From positions 4,525,205-4,589,204 of the forward strand of contig CM021318.1 in the NCBI GenBank assembly GCA_010645155.1: DNA of 64,000 bases, given 5' to 3'. The translations under genes were made by a program, and so were the position numbers. Source of the DNA: Tigriopus japonicus (lineage: Eukaryota; Arthropoda; Copepoda; Harpacticoida; Harpacticidae). Numbering within the stretch: position 1 is the stretch's first letter; every line of letters starts with the position of its first letter. The notes under the pieces were generated by a model. That model searched no databases and was not told where the DNA came from. It saw only the letters and a list, made by a program, of their open reading frames with translations. Of the stretch, positions 58,307 through 64,000 are shown piece after piece.

Positions 58307-61300
58307 CATTATCATCACCCTCATGATCATCGCCATCTATGTATCCCTTCCTTGGTTGGTCCCCCTTTACGCATACCGTTGAACTTCATGCCACCCATCA
58401 GCACCACAAAAGTATTAGCTGTGTGGTTACTGAATTGACTGCTTGCTTGCTTGCTTGAACAAGTTGAGCTTGGGATGGAGTCTGACATGTAGTGCGACAA
58501 TTGTTTGTGTGCCTTCGCACTCGCTGTGGAAAAATTTCAAATTTAAATTCATCCTACGAACCGCGGGAAAAGATGTCAACTGTGAACAATCCCTCCTCGT
58601 CCTCCTCCTCACCTTCTTCTTCTTCCCTTCCATCAACTTCTGCTTCTTCGTTGTCTCGTTCACCTCCTGCTATATCTACATATGGTGGCGTCACAATCAA
58701 ATGAAGTACGGGTATACTCATATTTCCACGAGGCTGACATTATTCCATTACGAGTATTGCAGAGCATCGCCAAGCATTTTTCAGCTCTTTCATTCTCTTT
58801 CTTTCTCTCTCTCTCTCTTTCTTTCCGTGGAGGGGAAAGTCGAGCAGTGTAGATGAGCTACAACACTATGTTTGACAAGAGTGATCCATTTCAAATTTCC
58901 TTGTGGTGGATGTACTGTGTGCGAGCATTATGCATGGTGTCGATTGTCAAATATCACAAGACAAAGTGGGCTGGAATATATAAACTACTTTCCTCAAGGA
59001 AAGCCTTGTTTCCTCTCGATCTCTCCTCGGTCTCTCTTTCTCTCAAACGCAAGAAGAGTTCGCACATGTTCGTACTTCACAGTGCCAAAGATAAGACAGG
59101 AGCAAATGCCTTCTCATCAACGGCGACATCTTCGATTTATTCCTTTGTGGACTAGGTTTGCCTTCCGATTAGAGATTGACTTTGGAGCCGATCGATTCTC
59201 CCCATTATTCCCAAGAAGAAGAAGAAGAAAGGACCCCTTCTTTCTTCTTAGGAGAAATGGGAGCGGATGAGTTCACGTCTGTATACGTATGTGTGTATTC
59301 ATTCATGTTGAGAGTGTACACTGTCCTACTTTGAATAGATCTGATCTGATGGTCGTTTCTGTCGAAAAACTTAATGAGTTCGGCATCAATACCATTTGCA
59401 TATTGAAGACCAACTTTGAAGGAGAGAGTGAGTAAAAACCTGTCAGATCAATCATTCCAATTAATAGAAAAAACTGCGTCTGGGTGGAAAGAAGTAGGTA
59501 CTCGTAGTAGTAGAAGTAGAAGTAGAAGTATCGGAGAAGCAATAGGATGAGGAGGTGGTAAATAAGGAGGACCTTGCCAAGACACGTTCCCACTCAAAGG
59601 CACAATCAACTTATAATGGATGGATCAATGAATTGGCTTCTTCTGCCGATCCATTTGGTCCATCGCGTCGTTGCTTGCTTGCCACGTTGTGTCATTGAAT
59701 ATTAATCGACGCGTGTTTGCATTTATTTTTCAAAATCCCCGCTCTTCCTCCTCGCCTGGTCGTTGTAATAGTTGGTGTTGTTGCTGTTATTGTTGTGGTT
59801 GGTGCTTGTGCACTCGTTTCATTTTCTCTCATCTCGTCTTGATTTTGTTGGGCTCGGTGGCGCCTCGTGTTGAACCCGGGCAGAAACTAGTTGATGAGCT
59901 GAGATTAAGGGAAGGAACCAATCATGATTAAGTAGCTTTGAGAGAGATCTGCATCTTTTCTCATTATTTGGTCAGAATATCTATCCAAGGTGCTACACAG
60001 AGAAAAGTAGGTACTCATCATTGCATTGTGGTGGCGGCGGCGGCGGCTGCGGACTAAGGGGGGAGTGGGATAAGACGAGATGGGGTCCAAGAAGTGAAGG
60101 CAATCTCATTGTTACTCTTGATGACCCCGGGTCTCTCTTCTCCTCCCCCATTACCCTCTTTCCTGTACTTCCATGTACTTCTGGGCTCCAGAGCTTTGCT
60201 TTGCTCTCACTGCTTGCTATCTCATCGAAGGTTAGTGTGGACTGCAAAGAGGTATTAGAGGCTCACTTGGCCTACGGGGAGAGTAGTACTGTATCAGAGC
60301 TGAATAGCTCAAAAAGATCATCAATTCTCGTAGATATCGATGATGATGAGTGGAAGAAGTTTACTCATTAATGAAAGACCAGGGCGGACGAGCAAGCATA
60401 CGTTTACCTACTACGTGCTCGTTCAAAGTCATTCCCCAGGTCATGAATGCATGGTCCCTTTCCATTTTACTGTGAGATACCAAGGGCTCACAATCCTGTG
60501 TTAATTGCTATTTCCTTAATTTTGGAAGATAGTCGACCGATGCCTTAGTGTTTAAGAAAGCTTATGAAAATCTTGCTTAGATTTGGCCTCGATTATAAAA
60601 AGCAAACAACCGTTACTAGAAATGCTAACAAAACCATGGTCAGAATCAACAGGAAATAATTGATGATGATTCCAATGATTAATTGAGGCCTCCTCGAAGA
60701 TCAGGCGCCTTAGCTTAATCTTAATTAGAATCAAGCAGATTTGATGAAGATAATTGCTACGTAGTCAAATGGGCGGATGATTTCGATGAACACACCGGTC
60801 GGCGTTTCCAGAGGATGTGAGAGCATCGTAAGTATGGCAAACATGTTCAAATTTGAGAGTAATCCGTTGCTCCTGTTCATTTTATAGACAATTTCGTTGC
60901 ATTTGTGCACTACTCGAAGTAGTTCGTTACTTCGGTGGCAATCGCATTGCTCGAGACATGACTGTGAATGGCTTGACAAACCCAGCACCTGGAAACGAGT
61001 GATTGGAACGAAGAGGGCAGATTTGTTGCCATGAAATCGCCTCCTTTTCAAAGTTAAGCGCTTGCACCCTTTGAAGTTCTGTTTTTAATGACCGAATGAA
61101 CGATCGAATCAATGCCAACGAATTGAAAGTTCAAAAGTCCATTTGTGTTTAGGATGGCTGTCCCTCGATTCGTCCCCCTCAATGGACTGATCCCACCTAG
61201 CAGTTCGACAACACCTCGTTCGTAGATTGGGCTTTTGGAATTTGTCCGCTGTCGCACACGAAGGTCCCCCTCAAGAGATGAACGATCGTCGTCGTCATCG

Positions 61301-64000
61301 TCGTCTGTTTCTTTGGCATTGCATCTCGTCGACCATCCACGCCAAAGACAAGAATGCCATTTCGGAATGGTCCCCAATGGCCCATTATTACAAAGCTATT
61401 GCCGATTACCGTGTGGCCTGGTTCGCTCGCATCTTGTGTGACGGATTTCACTTGATATCGGTGCCTTTTCTTTCGTTTTCTCTCGTTTGTGTTTTGGTTT
61501 GTTTGTTTGCTTGTTGGCAATCTAGCTGGCCTGTCGCTTCCTGGTCTCATTAATGGCATTTACATCTTAGTGAATCTAAGGAATTCTAATGATCTTGGTA
61601 GGCTTCTCCTGCGTGGAAAACATTCTCAGATCCTGGATGAACTTCTAAAGCCGCCCTCACGTTGATCGAAGCATTTAACGAACGATATTTTTGTTGCCAA
61701 TCGAACTATCCATCCATCTATTTATCAGTGTGCATCTATCTCTTGTCTTGTCTCTTGTGTGCCGCTCTTGAGAGCTACTGCTAAGACAAACTTAGAGGTA
61801 CTGCTCCCAACAAAATATGTAGGTTTGTGCAAGTTTGTCGTAATGCTGCTGATGTTTCTTCCAAGAAAGTCTTTCTGTCGGTGAATAAGCCAATAAGCGA
61901 GTGAATGAGTGTGTGTGTGTGCATGGCTTCAAATCAACTCGCTTTTGTCTTGAATCCCTCATTTCAGAGGGCAGTCAAGCAAGACAATGAAAAAGCATTT
62001 AGGTCTAATGATTTCATGCTCATATTGAGGAATATATATTCGTCTTCTTCGTTTCTGCCAAATGCGAGCGAACGAACTTGGTCGAGAAAACGAACCTGTC
62101 GACTCAAGTTTGCCAGCGAGAAACGAATGAGCTGGCGAGCTACTCAGCCACGTAGTAATAATAATCATAATATTCGACATCGGGCGATGGCAAAAGTTAA
62201 TTTACCCCGACCCAGCCAGGAGTTCTACTTAAATTGCAAAGATGAGGAGCAAATTGAAAGAGGACGAAAAGATACAAGTCGAAAATGGGCACATTGGAGA
62301 GCAGCTCCATAAGCGTATGAAAACGTCATGTTCTTCGCTTCGTTACCAGTTCAAATCAGGAACTGGAACAAAGCGTGGAATCTTTCCTTGTTGAATTAGC
62401 GATAAGCATCTCTCTCCTTGATCAAAGATCAACCTCGACCAAGTCCTGCTCAAGATGCAAACGGCAAGAAATATCCAGTACGAACTAACGTTCAGTGTGT
62501 CTTCTCCGACCACAATCTGGGTTCCCTTCCCATTTCTAGCCGTACAGTATTTCTGAATGCACCATTCCCCGCACGGAGACTTGATCTTCGCAATTTGGAG
62601 TCATCATCTCTCAAATATCGACAGCATTGCAACCAAATGGGCTCGCATATCATCTCTCAGTGAGTGGTGCATGCGATGGATTTGGGAAGCATGGCAGGCG
62701 CCTCATAGTCCCATTTCACCACTGAGGCGAAATGCTGCCATCCACGGACGAACGAACGTCCGTCCGTCCATAAACAACTGACATAATTGCGATCTTACGC
62801 ACCCAGTCCATCCCCTTCCATTTTTTTCATTCTTGGCCATCTAAGTGCTCACCTATTCGCCGACGCCATCTTTGGTTCTCTCTCTTTCTCCATCATGATG
62901 TGTGTGGAGCTTCCCTCGCCGATTTGTTGATAGCGAAAATGAAATTGTCCGGAAAAACTAACTCATCCTGCCAAATGCGACCTGAACCAGGCGTGTAGTA
63001 CAGCAAGCATTGGAAATGATGTGAGTTCAGTGCGGTTCGAAGTTCCCCTTTTGGCCTCTTCATCGCCCAAAAGTAATAAGAACCCAAGAAGAAGAGTTAA
63101 TTGCTCGGTTTGTCAATAAATCAATTGTGGAATCGACATTGGGCAGTTGGCATTGAGGATCATTCACCATTCGTGGCATCTATCACCTCTCGAATCGGCA
63201 TTCCATTCTCCGCCAAATTAGGCAAACCACCAACTTGAAATGAAAGAACCCTTGCTTGACACTCTCGGTTGTCATGAACTCGATGAGAAACATGCAGAAA
63301 CGACAAGAGAGAGACCAAACGCTTCAAATTGATTGGAAGGAAAGGGGATAGGGGGGAGGGGGGAGATCCGGCATTAGACGATAGACGACGCAAACGGGGA
63401 TAAATTGTATTGCAAACTGCAAATTTAGTCTGTCCGTCCGTCCGTTGCTGAGGTTGTTCCTGTCGTTGTTGATGTTCTTCGCGTTGCTGTTAAGCAACAT
63501 TAAGTGCATTTTAGTTGAGTCTCCGCCTCATCATGCCAGACAACTGAATGTTTTAATGGGTGTTGTTAATAGTTACATCGTTACTCGTAAAAGCAAAGAG
63601 TCTTTGATGCCAGAGCCAACTTCATACTCGAAGGTGAGTTGCCCCAAGTTCCAACGATTCTTTCGGATCGAGAACAAACTAAATGTCGGTGGATAACTAG
63701 ACTCCACTCTACTTGCATTCTTCATTTCATGTGTCTTTAATTTCTGGATATCTGATCCGAGAAAAGTCTTTGGACATGCTTAGGGAGTGTTTTGACCGAA
63801 ATCAAGTCCAAGATCAGTTCTTTTTGCTCTTTAAGTAATCGATTCTAAGCCCGTTTGTCACTTCTCCTCGTGTAGTTCTCTTATGCAAGTGTCCCTTACT
63901 TGGGTCTTGATCGCTCTGACGGTTTTTTTCCACTTTCAATTTCGGGTTTCCAAAAACATCTCCGTTGCATTTCGTCAAATATGTGACAATGGTGATCCAT

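Larger units (their letters stand above)
54678..64000 (+). other. Start of a large intron of the ARID3/dead ringer gene
   Basis: More than 9.3 kb without a recognisable exon of this gene. Contents are a 15-bp-arm perfect hairpin at 56275-56305 and many triplet and other microsatellites (for example GTT at 55350-55380, CTT at 57835-57857, CGT at 58280-58306, TCC/TTC at 58590-58645, AGA/AGT at 59505-59530). Sequence is rich in simple repeats but low in transposons compared with 15-47 kb. Open frames of 100-137 codons occur but show low complexity or no homology. Confidence 0.5.

Noticed and set aside
58492..58704. Ser-rich 70-codon frame in the dead ringer intron
   Set aside because: Generated by a TCC/TTC microsatellite; no splice evidence.
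61905..62312. 135-codon frame in the dead ringer intron
   Set aside because: No recognisable domain and no linked exons; an open frame of this length is not exceptional in 64 kb.
63445..63696. Frame with a signal-peptide-like start (LRLFLSLLMFFALLL)
   Set aside because: The start is TTG, the hydrophobic run comes from a GTT/CTT-rich repeat, and no downstream exon was found.

Overview
This is a eukaryotic, almost certainly arthropod, nuclear window. I lean towards a crustacean (copepod-like) genome, but the species cannot be fixed from sequence alone. The reasons are GT-AG introns throughout, an adipokinetic-hormone/GnRH-type receptor, an ARID3/dead ringer gene, several hAT-type MITEs, non-LTR retrotransposon remnants and a tRNA-derived SINE. 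All multi-exon models below were built by hand from splice sites and phase-matched reading frames; none was checked by RNA or database search.

Layout. 1-2150: repeat-rich flank (truncated fold-back element, degenerate tandem repeat). 2181-8245 (+): a class A GPCR of the GnRH/AKH/corazonin/RPCH receptor superfamily, including a 17-nt microexon that decides whether a 227-residue C-terminal region is read. 9232-12743 (+): a second, divergent seven-helix protein of unknown family. 17549-13703 (-): glycerol kinase, seven exons, with a 460-bp fold-back element in one intron. 17.6-22.2 kb: intergenic with a LINE remnant. 22275-25307 (+): a likely two-exon gene for a 140-aa secreted protein. 26163-26442: SINE with target-site duplication. 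27627-26755 (-): an intronless RSRC1 (SRrp53)-like splicing protein. 29-29.7 kb: reverse-transcriptase fragment and a hAT MITE with a perfect 8-bp target duplication. 33632-29693 (-): a five-exon leucine-rich-repeat protein whose stop codon lies 28 bp from that MITE insertion. 33.7-49.5 kb: gene-poor, AT-rich and repeat-bearing, with a 1.75-kb hAT-like element, a third fold-back copy, a LINE tail and an assembly gap bracketed by duplicated sequence. 49612-54677 (+): the first three coding exons of a dead ringer/ARID3-type transcription factor. Its ARID core must lie beyond the window, so 54.7-64 kb is intron with microsatellites.

How the genes relate. The AKH/RPCH-type receptor and glycerol kinase both touch lipid and glycerol metabolism, but their adjacency is probably chance. 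The most unusual features are the microexon frame switch in the receptor tail, the neighbouring seven-helix protein lacking DRY, CWxP and NPxxY motifs, and the unassigned secreted peptide gene.
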